A stretch of 64,000 nucleotides of DNA, from contig JBBPEB010000032.1 in assembly GCA_039096225.1 (NCBI GenBank), positions 124,001-188,000 on the forward strand, in the 5' to 3' direction. Below, one piece after another: positions 47,144 to 60,645 of this stretch. Position 1 is the first letter of the stretch; each line of letters begins with the position of its first letter. This stretch comes from Blastocystis sp. Blastoise (lineage: Eukaryota; Sar; Bigyra; Opalinata; Blastocystidae). A program made the position numbers and the translations under genes. Below the pieces are notes generated by a model. That model searched no databases and was not told the origin of the DNA. It was given only the letters and a program-made list of their open reading frames with translations.

Positions 47144-48119
47144 TAATAAAAATAATAAAAATAATAAAAATAATAAAAATAATAATAATAAAAATAATAA
47201 TAATAAAAATAATAATAATAAAAATAATAATAATAAAAATAATAATAATAAAAATAATAATAATAAAAATAATAATAATAAAAATAATAATAATAAAAAT
47301 AATAATAATAAAAATAATAATAATAAAAATAATAATAATAAAAATAATAATAATAAAAATAATAATAATAAAAATCAGACTGCGCTAAGGCTGTCAACAG
47401 TATAAATGTTCATGTTAAAAAGGCCATAAACAAATCATCAAGTTATTTTTTTATTTATTATTTTTAATATTAAAATATATTATATATATATATATAATTA
47501 TATACTGATCACTATCAACAGTCTTAGAAACAACACGAACCTTATCAGAAACAAGATAAACAGCATAGAAACCAACACCAAATTGACCAATTAAGTTAAG
47601 ATCAGCACCTTGAGCTAATTGTTCAACGAAATGAGTAGTACCAGATTTAGCAACAGTACCAAGATGTTCAATTAAATCTTGTTTAGACATACCAATACCC
47701 TTATCAGCAATAGTAAGTGTACCCTCAGCTTCATCAAAAGAAATACGAATATCAAGTTCATCCTTATTTTCACCTTCTAAAATACTAGAATCAGTTAAAG
47801 ATAAGAATCTAATCTTATCAATAGCATCAGAAGCATTAGAAATAAGTTCACGAAGGAAAACATCTTTATTTTGATATAAAGAGTTAATAAGAATATCCAT
47901 TAAACGGTTAACTTCAGCTTGGAATTCAAAAGTTTCAGGATTCTTCATAGTTTCTTGTTCTTTTTCAGTAGTTTCAGTTTCAGTAGTAGCCTTGAAATCA
48001 GCAGCTTCTTCAGCATTAACTTCAGATTCAACTTCTTCAGCTCTTACAGGAACAAAAGCTGGGAAGCCTAAGCAAATAATAGCAACAATAGCAAATATAA
48101 AACTAGCTCTAACTTTCAT
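44887..48119 (-). CDS. HSP90B1: ER Hsp90 chaperone (GRP94/endoplasmin)
   Basis: This is an ATP-dependent chaperone of the ER lumen. Exons 48119-47506 and 46831-44887 give 852 residues. The signal peptide is [21 protein letters not shown]. The N-terminal ATPase has [37 protein letters not shown] and [15 protein letters not shown]. The acidic charged linker precedes the middle domain ([43 protein letters not shown]). The C-terminal dimer domain ends in an acidic run and EEDL. The chain lacks a canonical KDEL or HDEL, so ER retention by that route is not obvious. The single 674-nt intron splits the ATPase domain after DSDQ, is longer than most in the window, and holds C/D-like elements. Heat-shock-like dyads lie upstream. 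Confidence 0.96.
46897..46962 (-). ncRNA. Candidate intronic box C/D snoRNA, copy 1
   Basis: Reading the sense (minus) strand of the GRP94 intron: a C-like box ATGAGGA (46957-46951), then CTGA (D', 46932-46929), TGATGA (C', 46922-46917) and CTGA (D, 46904-46901). TTATTATA and TATAATAA flank the two ends and could form a terminal stem. The spacer before D, CATCTTTGAGAA, is complementary over ten bases to the conserved TCTCAAAGAT of the 18S rRNA 5' region. Box order and spacing fit a C/D snoRNA, but A+T bias makes boxes and stem easy to find by chance. Confidence 0.45.
47006..47072 (-). ncRNA. Candidate intronic box C/D snoRNA, copy 2
   Basis: This is a second copy of the same element about 110 bases upstream in the transcript. 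It has ATGTGGA (C-like, 47065-47059), CTGA (D', 47041-47038), TGATGA (C', 47032-47027) and CTGA (D, 47014-47011). The core of about 40 bases is nearly identical to copy 1 while flanks differ. The guide next to D, ATCTTTGAGAC, is complementary to the 11-base 18S stretch GTCTCAAAGAT. By the D+5 rule the predicted target is the second C of GTCTC. Confidence 0.5.
47070..47375 (-). repeat. 15-bp AT-rich minisatellite inside the GRP94 intron
   Basis: TAA repeats on the plus strand pass into about fifteen copies of an AAAAATAATAATAAT unit. The array separates the two kinds of C/D-like element. On the sense strand it is T-rich, like the other intronic tracts. Confidence 0.9.
47370..47446 (-). ncRNA. 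Candidate intronic box C/D snoRNA, unrelated sequence
   Basis: This lies nearest the donor end of the GRP94 intron. On the sense strand TGATGA (47440-47435) begins and CTGA (47378-47375) ends a block of 66 bases. That block is much less A+T-rich than its surroundings, with a GACAGCCTTAGCGCAGT segment directly before the D box. Size and box placement fit a C/D snoRNA. No rRNA target was recognised from memory. Confidence 0.42.
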
Positions 48120-48322
48120 TTTACAAAGTCAAAAATAAAATAATTTTGTTTAAAGTTTAAGATGAAATTAAAAAATTGTACAAAAGAAAAAGGGAGCTTC
48201 AAATAAGGTCATTTACTATTATTTGTATCCTTATTGAACTTCTGTTTTTCGTTTATTTTTTATAAAATAGGGTCAGTTTCGTTTTTATACCTGATTCTTC
48301 CATGATTATTTTAGAGTATCTA

Positions 48323-48452
48323 GAAAGTTCTTTCTCTTTTCATCATTTTATTTAGAAACTTCCGTTGACTTCTCCCTTTTCATCCAAATCTTTGGCTTTT
48401 TATTCTTTCATACACAGACTGATTTCCTCTTAATTTTTAACATTTTCTAGAA
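48323..48452 (-). promoter_or_regulatory. Heat-shock-element-like dyads upstream of GRP94
   Basis: Three dyads of the nGAAnnTTCn type or its inverse lie 200-335 bases upstream of the GRP94 start: GAAAGTTC (48323-48330), GAAACTTC (48355-48362) and TTCTAGAA (48445-48452). This is the pattern bound by HSF trimers. The match is by consensus only. The N/S-rich gene is too far away (1.4 kb) to be the likely user. Confidence 0.45.
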
Positions 48453-49847
48453 AACTTCCAGTTTTCATCACTTTTCTTCTTTATTTTACTAACATTTTCA
48501 TTCATTTTTTTATATGTTTTTATTCTCATATAATTTAAAATTGTATATATTCTTTTATTTATATAATAACTAAGCTTATACAAAAATATATATATATTGG
48601 ATTAACCTAAACTATCATGTTTTTGCGCTATTTGTATAAATTATTATCAAACTCATTTATTCTATATATAGAAGATATGCTTTTTATATATTCATTTTGA
48701 TATTCACAAACTATTTTCATTTTAACATATCACTTATTTAATTTTATATTTAAAATATTAGGTAGAATCATATAAACATTATTTATATTATAGTATTATC
48801 ATTGTAAAATATATATATATAAGAAGAAATACAATAATTTATAAAAAAAGAAGAGAATAATACATTTTATTTATATATATATTTTATGGTGACTCTGTTT
48901 TATTTATTAAATATATTATTAAATCCATTTAATAATTATAATACATGATCTATCATTATTTTATTTATTCATATAAAGGTAAATAGAAAAATACAGGAAC
49001 AGAGAAGCTTTATTATTATTCAATAGTTCATAATTAAATTTAAAAAATACTAAAAATATATATATTCTATTAAATTCTCAAAAAAAAATAATAAAAATTG
49101 CATTAAAACTTTTTCGTTTTTATATCTTCATATCTAAGAATAAAATAAATCAAAATAATTTATTTTTTACGTTATTTATCAATCCCAATTCACAAATAGA
49201 TACTTTATATGGGATAACAAATTGAAAATAATCAGTCATTTTTTTCTTTTGTAAAAAAAGTATTCTATAAGTTATTATTATATACACCAACGTTTCTATG
49301 AAATACTGAATAATTTTTCAATAATAAAATAATTATTCTGAGTTTCATTCAATAAATATGTTTACTCATTAACAAATTAAATGCATAAATATCTATTTAT
49401 ATCTTATTTAAAACAATTTAATTACAATTTTATTATAAAACAAGAGTTTGTAGAGGGGTCTCACTTCAATTGAGACTTCAATTCTATTTTTATATTCTTA
49501 TATATAAATAAATCATCAAAATAAAAGTAACAATTTATTAATTAACCTTCTATTATAACATTTGAAAACAAATTTCTAGTTTATCTTATTAAAATATTTA
49601 TATCAGTGAATTACTATTAACATAGACTCTAGAAAATCTTAACTACACTTATAGTTTTTGTGTATTCTATCAGGAAAGAAAAAAGTGAAAGCAAAAGAAT
49701 TTCCACCAGTTTTCTTACAAATTTGACTGTAATTATTCGATTTTCCCGTATTAATTGTTCAAATTAAAAAATTTATTTATTATTTGTCTATTGTCATATA
49801 AGTCTTTATATCCTTGATATATTTCATTAATCAAGTTAAACATAAAA
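48453..49847. other. Remaining divergent spacer between GRP94 and the N/S-rich gene
   Basis: About 1.4 kb of A+T-rich DNA must include the promoter of the gene that starts at 49848. No reading frame of note and no RNA gene were seen. Confidence 0.5.
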
Positions 49848-51285
49848 ATGTCTGATCCCTCCTGGTCTAATTATAATAGTTGGGATGAATCTAAGTCAAA
49901 AGATGACTTTGTATATATTTATTTCTCATTAATTATTTTGATAGAATGATCATAAATACAATGGAAGTTCTGAATCAATGAATAACCATTCATCTTCTCA
50001 TTTTAATCACCATTCAAATTCAAATACATCTTCTGAGAGACATAATGATTCATCATATTATAAGTAAATAGTGAATACTATAGATACATTACATATTGAT
50101 TAATTAATATACATATAAATCTTTGTATAGGAAAGATAATCGTCAAAGTTATAGCGATTCTCGATCTCATTCTAATGGAAGCCATCATTCAGATTATCAT
50201 TCTTCTGGATATAATCATAATAACAATTATAACAGCAGTGACTCGTATTCAAGTATATTCTATAGTTTTTTTAAAAATTATTCTGAATATATTATTTTAT
50301 TGTATAGTTATGAATTATGAGTTTATATTCATTTATATATATATACATAGGTAAACGACGATATCCTTCAAATAAATATTCTGATTATTCTCATCAGAAT
50401 CATGAATCTTATTCATCTACTTCATATATTTCTGATAGTCATAATAGAGATTATAAATATACTTCTACTCAATCTTCCTCTACTATAACTAGTCCACGAA
50501 GTATATCAAGTCATGGTTCAAAATATTCAAAAACAAATTCATTTCATTCTCATTCACCTTATTCTTCAAAATCTTATTATAGTAATAGTAATAATATACA
50601 TACAAAGAATGATATATATTCAAAAGACTATTCAAAAAATAATACATATTCAAAAGATAGTGTAAAGAATAATAATTATCATAATAATAATGTTAGTAAT
50701 TATGATGAATATCCGGATTCAAATCATAAACAATATTATTCCTATCAAAATAAAAATAATTCATATACAGTAACTAATAATAGTAATGGTGTTATAAATG
50801 ATGATAATAAGAGTAATAATTATTCGAATAATAATAGTTATATTAAAAATAATAATTATTCGAATAATAATGATATGAATAGTAATAATAGTAATAATAG
50901 GATAGAACAACATTCTTCTTCTTCATTATATGATTCTGAAAATATGATACAAAGAGACTCTTCTATGGACCTAGTGTCTATTTCCAATAGTAATCCTCAA
51001 AAGAAAGAAACAAAAGATACTTTTGTGAATACGAATTCTCCCTATACTAGTCATTCTACAAATAATATGTATAATGATAAATTCTCAGAAGAAAATTCAA
51101 CAAGGAATACTACCGATCTATCTAGTCATAATTCATATATTATTAATAATAATAATAAACATGATGTAGATGAAAAGAATTATGATCATTCAAATATTAG
51201 TTATAATAATAATAATAATAATATGGTTAATAATAATAATAATTTGGTTAATAATAATTTGGTTAATAATAATAATAATAATTTG

Positions 51286-51319
<34 letters not shown>

Positions 51320-52416
51320 GTCCTATTGATTTACCTATGAGTCCTTCTACTAGAAATAATAAATCACCTCCTGTTTCAACTATTATATCTAATACTGTTA
51401 CTTCTACGTCTTCTCTATCTATTTCTACTTCGAATGATGATGATAATACCAATTATTCAAAATTTGTAGGTGCTCCTAATCGATATTATACGAAATATAA
51501 TAGTTCAAGTAATCTATCTCGCATGAATTCTTCTTCAACTACTATAAATTCTTCGACTAATCTATCTTCAAGATCTTCAGACTCTGTATATTCAAATGAT
51601 ACACATAATCCTTCATCTAATCAACACATTCCTTCTTTTCTATCTCAAGAAATATTGAATTCAACAACTTCTGCTTCTTCTTCTTCTTCTTCTTCTTCAA
51701 ATCCACTTTTTCCAAAAAATACATTTTCTTCCTCTTCCTCTGGTCCTTCATTTAATTCTGTCAAATATCATCCATATAATAAACTAACTCGATCCTTTTC
51801 TTCAAATCGATATTATCCCTCTTATCCTATTGTCTTACCTCTCTCCGATGAATTCGTATATATACTGTTTTATATATCTTTTTTATTATTAGTATTTATA
51901 ATATTTATAATATTTATAATATTTATAATATTTATAATATTTATAACTTAATACTATTTATAATATTATTAATATATAACTTAATACTATTTATAATATT
52001 TATAACTGAATACTATTTTTATTATTTATAATATTTACAAATTTATATATTAATACTATTTATAAATAAATATACTATATACTATATATTATAACGTTTT
52101 CTATCTAATTTACTATATTTAGAAATCCTATTTGGATGGATTATCTATGGTATCAAAATATGTATTGAATTCTACATTGTCGTCAATGAATATAGAGTAT
52201 CATCAGAGTCTATATGACGTTCTTAACGGATCAGATAATTTTATTGAAAAAGAAGAAGAACGATTTCAATTATTTCGTGATGAAGTTGCTAAAGAATTTA
52301 AAGATATTGAAGATAATAAAATAGAAATTACTATTGATTTTGAAAAAGAGAGGAAAGAAAAAGAAAAACTAAAAGAAAAAGAGAAAGAACGAAAAACGAG
52401 GAAACAACGAAACTAA
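49848..52416 (+). CDS. Asn/Ser/Tyr-rich low-complexity protein with charged C-terminus
   Basis: Not recognised. From ATG 49848 exons join in frame through GTATAT...GATAG, GTAAAT...TATAG, GTATAT...CATAG and a last intron (about 51858-52123). The N-terminal part (MSDPSWSNYNSW) and the large central exon (about 50351-51857) are almost all Ser, Asn, Tyr, His and Thr, with YSKD/YSNNN repeats and poly-Asn, so they are probably disordered. The last exon is different: LDGLSMVSKYVLNSTLSSMN and FIEKEEERFQLFRDEVAKEF suggest helices, ending in a Lys/Glu run with KERKTRKQRN. Prion-like composition with a basic tail could suit an RNA-binding or scaffold protein, but that is speculation. Confidence 0.7.
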
Positions 52417-52838
52417 TTCCTTTTTCATCCACTTCTTTCTTATATAATTAAATCTTTTTTTATCTCTATTCCTTTTTCTTCTTTTTTATGCTATTTTCAT
52501 TTTTATTATTTTTTTGATGTTATTTTTCTTAGTTTTCTGTTTATTTTCATAAATTATTTAATGATTACTTTTGAAATTATTATGTTTTTCTTTTATATTC
52601 TTATGAATCATTTTATTATTAATATAAAAAAAAATTGATAATATTTACAAATAGTCATATATAATACAAAACAAAGTAATATAGCAAGTAAAAACAATAT
52701 ATAATAATCATATACTATATATAATTCAAATATTAAAAAAATATACTAATATAGTAGACTCATGATAAAGTGTAAAAAAAAACAAATCCTATATACATAA
52801 TGAAAAACAAAAAGATAAATATTTTATTAACTATTTAT
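52417..52838. other. Convergent intergenic region
   Basis: This is the shared 3' flank of the N/S-rich gene and PEN-2. It is T-rich then A-rich. Nothing was recognised. Confidence 0.6.
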
Positions 52839-53208
52839 TTATGCCCAACCAATTCCATCAGGATAAACAAGATGGAAGTTATTCAACCAAGATATTGTTG
52901 GATAACCAAGTTGAAAGAAAAGATTCCAACCAATAAAAACTACAGTCCATGCAATAAATCCCCATAAAGAATACATAAAATCTATAAAAAGTAATTGTTA
53001 AAGATATAGAAATGAAAAATAAGGAGTAAAATCATATACATTTATGAAGTTGTTTTCCATTCTTGTTAGGATTCTTATAAGAATCACGGAAAACAATGAT
53101 ATTGAAAAACCATACTAATGGAAGACAGAAACATCCAATAATAAACATTCTTCTAGCTACTTGAAGTTCCTCATCAGAAACATCTTGCTTATACACTTTC
53201 TGAGCCAT
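52839..53208 (-). CDS. PSENEN: Gamma-secretase subunit PEN-2
   Basis: PEN-2 is the small membrane subunit that triggers maturation of presenilin in gamma-secretase. ATG 53208 opens exon 1 (53208-53040), joined through GTATAT...TATAG to exon 2 (52981-52839), giving 103 residues against 101 in human. Conserved features are visible: SDEELQVARRMFIIGCFCLP, then LPLVWFFNI (matching FLPFLWLVNI), a hydrophilic loop with PNKNGKQLHKYFMYS, and the GFIAWTVVFIGWNLFFQ hydrophobic stretch (matching GFLFWVIVLTSWITIFQ). Length and segment order agree along the whole protein. Presenilin, nicastrin and APH-1 are not in this window. Confidence 0.93.
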
Positions 53209-53680
53209 CTAAATCAATGATACTATAATAAACTAGTGAATCAAACAGTATATCTAGAATAAAACAATTTTTCTGTGTTTTAAGAACTGACTCTTCATTT
53301 TCACGATTTTTTCTATTTCTGTTCTTCTAAAACGAAATTATCTTTTGTTTATAAATTTCTTTAAATAATATTACGGGATATACATAAATGGATAGTAATT
53401 GAATATTAAAATATCCTGATTTATAAATATTAAATAAATGTTTCTTGATGTTCGCAAATCATACAAATAAATAAACAAATAAAGTGTAGTTGGCACAAAT
53501 CAGCTATTTTTAAAGGAAATATAACACTAATATATATATAAATATATAATATAATTACGATAGAAAGGTTTAGATAAAAAGATGTGAATGGTTTTATAGA
53601 AAACGACCAAAAAGAAAAATCATAGAAAAATAAATAATTTTTTTAAATAATATAAATTTCTATATTCTATACAGTAAAGT
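53209..53680. other. Intergenic region between PEN-2 and the acyltransferase gene
   Basis: The part next to 53208 is the likely PEN-2 promoter. The remainder is the 3' flank of the acyltransferase. No feature was recognised. Confidence 0.5.
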
Positions 53681-54047
53681 TTAGAAATGTCTAAAGTAAT
53701 AGACAATACTGAAAATAGCAATGAATATAGAAAAGACAATGATTCTAGCTTTAGAATTAACAGGATAATAATGAGTATCTTCAATCGTTCTTCCAGGAAG
53801 AGGGTAACCAGTATAAACATAATTATTTGCATCATCTTTTTTAGCTTCTAATTCAGTTTCCACTTCATCCCAAATCTTATGAACAGCATCAAACCATTCT
53901 TCTTTAGTACCATAATCATGAGGCATTAAAACTTTAGAAGTATTACTAATTAAATTAGTACCAAATTGAAACTTTAATTCTTTTTCATTTAATAATACTT
54001 CCTATAGAGAGAAAAGTAATAGAAATAACTATTGTAATAGACTAATA

Positions 54048-54089
<42 letters not shown>

Positions 54090-54933
54090 TAAAATAAAAT
54101 AATAATAAAATAATAAAATAACAACCCATAAAAATACTTTATTAGCAGTAAGTAGTATTTGAACGGGTACATTCATATTATAAGCTACTTCTAAAACACC
54201 TGTCTTTAACTTTAATGTACCTTTACCAACAAATCTATGACCTTCAGGATATACTACACAACCATCTTGTTCTCTATATATAGTATAATAAATAATATAT
54301 ATAAAATAATATTAAAAAAATATATAAAATAATATTAAACAAAAATTATAATAAATATATATATATATATAATAAATAATATATATAAAATAATAAATAA
54401 AATATATATATATAAATATACCTAGTTTTCCAGTGTTCTTCAAAGAAATGAGTTAACCATTCACGACTAATACCTCGTTTTCTATGGAAGAACCAAACAA
54501 AGTTATTCATCCAAGCAACAAAAGCAGGTCCAGGAACACCTACAATTACCATTAATCTAGATAAATAACTAGCGCCACCAACAGCAACACTAAATAAACC
54601 ATTTAGTTAAAATAATATATAATCAAATAATAATCAAGACATATTTATGTGTATATATGCTAAAAAATAAAGTAAAATTCACAATACATACCTATCAACA
54701 AAGAAATCAGCCCAAGAACGATGATTACATAAGAACATAACTTTTCCTTTAGCAATTTCAGGAGCACCTTTAATTAAATGCTCTTTAGCACCCAAAATAT
54801 CAGTTAAATGAATGCAAAGGTAATAAACATTACCCTTTCCTACAATGCAAGTATAGAAACCATATAAGAAGCAATATATGTTAATGCATAAGACAACAAC
54901 AACTGTCTTCAAGCATTCAAATATCTCCACCAT
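53681..54933 (-). CDS. PlsC-type lysophospholipid/lysophosphatidate acyltransferase
   Basis: This is a predicted membrane enzyme that transfers an acyl group from acyl-CoA to a lysophospholipid in the ER. ATG 54933 (MVEIFECLK) is preferred. An in-frame ATG at 54978 would add 15 residues. The hydrophobic N-terminus is followed by motif I, FLCNHRSWADFF (NHX4D), in exon 1. FHRKRGISREWL is the motif II region, and VVYPEGHRF is motif III (EGxR type). A VPVQIL stretch fits motif IV. The C-terminus (IIVFSIFIAIFSIVYYF) is a second membrane helix. Four exons join in frame. One donor is the atypical GTTGTT near 54125. The LCLAT/LPGAT branch is likely, but acceptor specificity cannot be read. Confidence 0.85.
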
Positions 54934-55825
54934 TTTCAATTGAATAAAAAGAAATATAAAATTGTTCTGTTTTTTCATAAGTTAGTGAAGAACAGCTTCG
55001 AATTCGATTATAGAAATGGCTCAGTGTTTAAAAAGTATGCTTTTTTTATGGAAAAATATGTTTTTTCAATAAAAAGAACAAAAGAACCAGGATTGATTCA
55101 TTCTAAAAGAAATAAGAGTCAACGACGTCGTTTCTCAAAATTATGATGTCATCAATTCAATTAGGAATACGTCTTTATATATGTAATAGAAACACTTTGA
55201 ATACTTGGTAATCATTGGTGTATCTTATTATCTTTATGTTGTAACATATTTAAATTATTATAATATTAGATATTTTAACCATCATTTAATGGTATTAATT
55301 ATATGATTAGATTTTTAAATGTTCTATATTAAAAAAAAGAAAAATAAAAACTGATGATTGCATTATACATATAAAAAGAGCGATACAAGTTCTTTAGTCA
55401 GTTGTCAATAAATTTGAATTTTGATTGACCAAAAATTACTGATCATATCTTGTAGTTCTCTTTTAGATTTATATTTATAAATACTTGAATTACTCCTAAA
55501 AGATTTGATTAGTGAATGAACGGGTCGGTTCCATGAAGATATTACTTATTGGTTCATCCAATAGTATGTCACAATTGAATTCTATATTTGTGTCTAAAAT
55601 AATCTTGATTATCAGTTTTCTTAAGAAAAAAGAAAATAATCGTAAATTTTTGTAACATTTTTTTTTCTTCATTTGGGATAATCGTAAATATCAAGTGAAT
55701 TTATGCGTCATTCATGATGCACTCGGTGTCTTCGGCATGTTTATATATTTTTTTGGGTATTATATTTAAACTTGAACGTTGTCTTTGTCTGATTATTAGC
55801 TTTATATAGTTAGTAATTGTTCAAA
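54934..55825. promoter_or_regulatory. Divergent promoter of the acyltransferase and bZIP genes
   Basis: About 890 bases lie between divergent starts, with fairly balanced composition for this genome. Palindromic elements are ACGACGTCGT (55122-55131, perfect, with the ACGT core of CRE-type bZIP sites), TGATGTCATCA (55144-55154, near-perfect) and ATTGG-TTCAT-CCAAT (55548-55562, inverted CCAAT boxes). The roles are inferred from consensus alone. Confidence 0.5.
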
Positions 55826-58902
<3,077 letters not shown>

Positions 58903-59456
58903 TAGAAAATGTGTACCAATTTTTGAAAACCATAAAAAAAAATTAAATTCTTGCTTTGTTATTTCTTTGTTTTATAGTATTTACTAACTATTTTCAATTT
59001 GCTAGTGCTTATTGTTGTATATTTGCTAAATACTAATTATTTCTTTTACAAATAACAGTTTTATTGTTTTAAATGATTTTTCAAACTAATTACTCAGATT
59101 TTATACTTGATCTTATAAACGTAGTATAAAAATTATATTGATTTTGTTATATCCACTAAAAACAAGTATTCTCACATAAATTATTATTCAAATAACATTA
59201 CTGTTGCTTTCAACAAACAAAAAAATGCTGTTAACTATATAATGTAGTTCTATATACAATCAGCTAATCCTACTCCCTACAACATTTACCTATTCTCCTA
59301 TTTCTCAAGAAATTGTTTAAAAAAATAAAACACTTAAAAATTCACGATTTTATTGTCTTTAGTATTAGCCAATAAAATATGTTGTTTATTCTTTCTTTTG
59401 ATTGACATTTATTTTTGTATGAAATAAGCATAGAATTGGAAGTCCAATTAAATACT
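58903..59456. other. 3' flank of the bZIP gene
   Basis: About 550 bases with T-rich tracts. No frame or RNA gene was recognised. Confidence 0.55.
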
Positions 59457-59612
59457 TTATTTCCATTTCTTTTTGAGTTGATTGGATAAATATGTCAAAC
59501 GTGACTCGTCATCCATTATCCCAGGAACTACCACAACCTTCAACAAATCCTCCATAATTCTGAGAATTCCCATGAGAATAATTAATGTCAAGAAAAAAAA
59601 TAAAAAAATCAT
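59457..59612 (-). CDS. Possible 51-residue single-pass membrane protein
   Basis: Not recognised. ATG 59612 to TAA 59457 is an uninterrupted frame with a hydrophobic N-terminus (MIFLFFLTLIILMGILRI), then VVVVPGIMDDESRLTYLS and a basic end (NQLKKKWK). A membrane segment followed by a charged tail is a sensible small-protein layout. Base composition here is clearly less A+T-rich than the flanks. There is no homology evidence and the frame is short, so it may be chance. Confidence 0.35.
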   Translation of the reverse strand: MIFLFFFLTLIILMGILRIMEDLLKVVVVPGIMDDESRLTYLSNQLKKKWK

Positions 59613-60057
59613 CGCCAAATAGGTTGTCTCTCGGCTTTAAAGCCTTTTTCTAGAATTCCAATAAAGTCGGAGAATCGCGGTATTCTTAACAAAACGTCCA
59701 TAGAAAATGATGTCTGCATCTCTTTTTAACAAAATTTCTATAGTGAAAATCTATGAATAATTACGGTTTTATTTTTTCTTGACATTTATTTTTTTGACCA
59801 TACAATAGACCTTTCATTCTTAAAAAAGTTTACACACTTTTGATAAACATTATCATTTTACCAATTGCACAATGAAGTATAAGTATGTATTTTCCTATCT
59901 ATAGTCAATAATTACTGTCATTTTTTCTTGAACGCATGTTCAGAAGTGACTCATGTTCAATTTTGTGGATTTGTCTACAAGTCGCTTTTTTTAATTCTAT
60001 TGATGCTGTGTAGAACAAACAGACATCTATCTACATTTAATTAAATGATTCTCAACC
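59613..60057 (+). promoter_or_regulatory. Upstream region of RPL26
   Basis: This contains TGACTCA (59947-59953), the AP-1/GCN4-type bZIP site, about 105 bases before the RPL26 start. A TTTTTAACAAAA-like motif occurs twice near 59690 and 59730. No TATA position could be fixed in such A+T-rich DNA. Confidence 0.35.
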
Positions 60058-60645
60058 ATGTTTCTGTATAACAATTCTGTTTCCTCTCATCCCCGTAAGC
60101 AACGTAAGGCTCACTTCACTGCTCCTTCTCATATTCGTCGTATCAGAATGAGCGCTCCTTTATCTAAGGCTCTTCGTGAAAAGTACAACGTTCGTTCCAA
60201 TTATTCTACACATATTTTTTTATTTTTTAATCATTAATATTTATATTATTGCTATAACTAATTATTTCTATATTTCTTTTTTCTATTATGATGTCATTTT
60301 ATAAATATTTGATAATCAAAATAATTAAATAATTATTTATATAAATTTATTATTATCAACGTTCGTTCCATGCCTGTCCGTAAAGGTGATAAGGTCATGA
60401 TTGTCCGTGGTGATAAGGCCAAGACTGAAGGAACTGTTACTGAATGTTACAGAAAGAAGTACGTTCTCCACATCCAAGGTGTTACTCGTGATAAGGCCAA
60501 TGGTGCTTCCGTCAACGTTGGTATTCAAGCTTCTAATGTCGTTATTACTGATCTTAAGCTCGATAGATCTAGAAAGATCATTCTCGAACGTAAGAATCGT
60601 TCTAACAAGACCACTAAGGATGCTGCTATGGCTTCTTTAGATTAA
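60058..60645 (+). CDS. RPL26: Cytosolic large-subunit ribosomal protein L26 (uL24), interrupted by an atypical insert
   Basis: uL24 binds 23S/28S rRNA near the exit tunnel and is added early in 60S assembly. Start ATG 60058 gives [20 protein letters not shown], then [17 protein letters not shown]. The second part, [20 protein letters not shown] (KOW motif), [20 protein letters not shown] and [19 protein letters not shown], is the rest of the protein. With one copy of the 14-bp repeat and the spacer removed (171 nt) the product is 138 residues and aligns without gaps to eukaryotic L26 (YNVRS-MP). The insert carries in-frame stops and no AG, so ordinary splicing cannot remove it. The second half also has its own ATG at 60370. 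Identification is certain; how the mRNA is made is not. Confidence 0.93.
60186..60370 (+). other. Non-canonical intron or insertion in RPL26 with 14-bp direct repeats
   Basis: CAACGTTCGTTCCA occurs at 60186-60199 and again at 60357-60370. Between them lie 157 bases of A+T-rich DNA with no AG dinucleotide anywhere. Removal of one repeat plus spacer restores the conserved YNVRSMP reading. Possible cuts include GTTCGT...CAAC (GT-AC). None is GT-AG, GC-AG or AT-AC with known consensus. Confidence 0.85.

Noticed and set aside
59620-59700. U2 snRNA-like TCTCGGC motif near 59637
   Set aside because: Only seven or eight bases resemble the U2 5' end. The branch-site recognition sequence and Sm site are absent.
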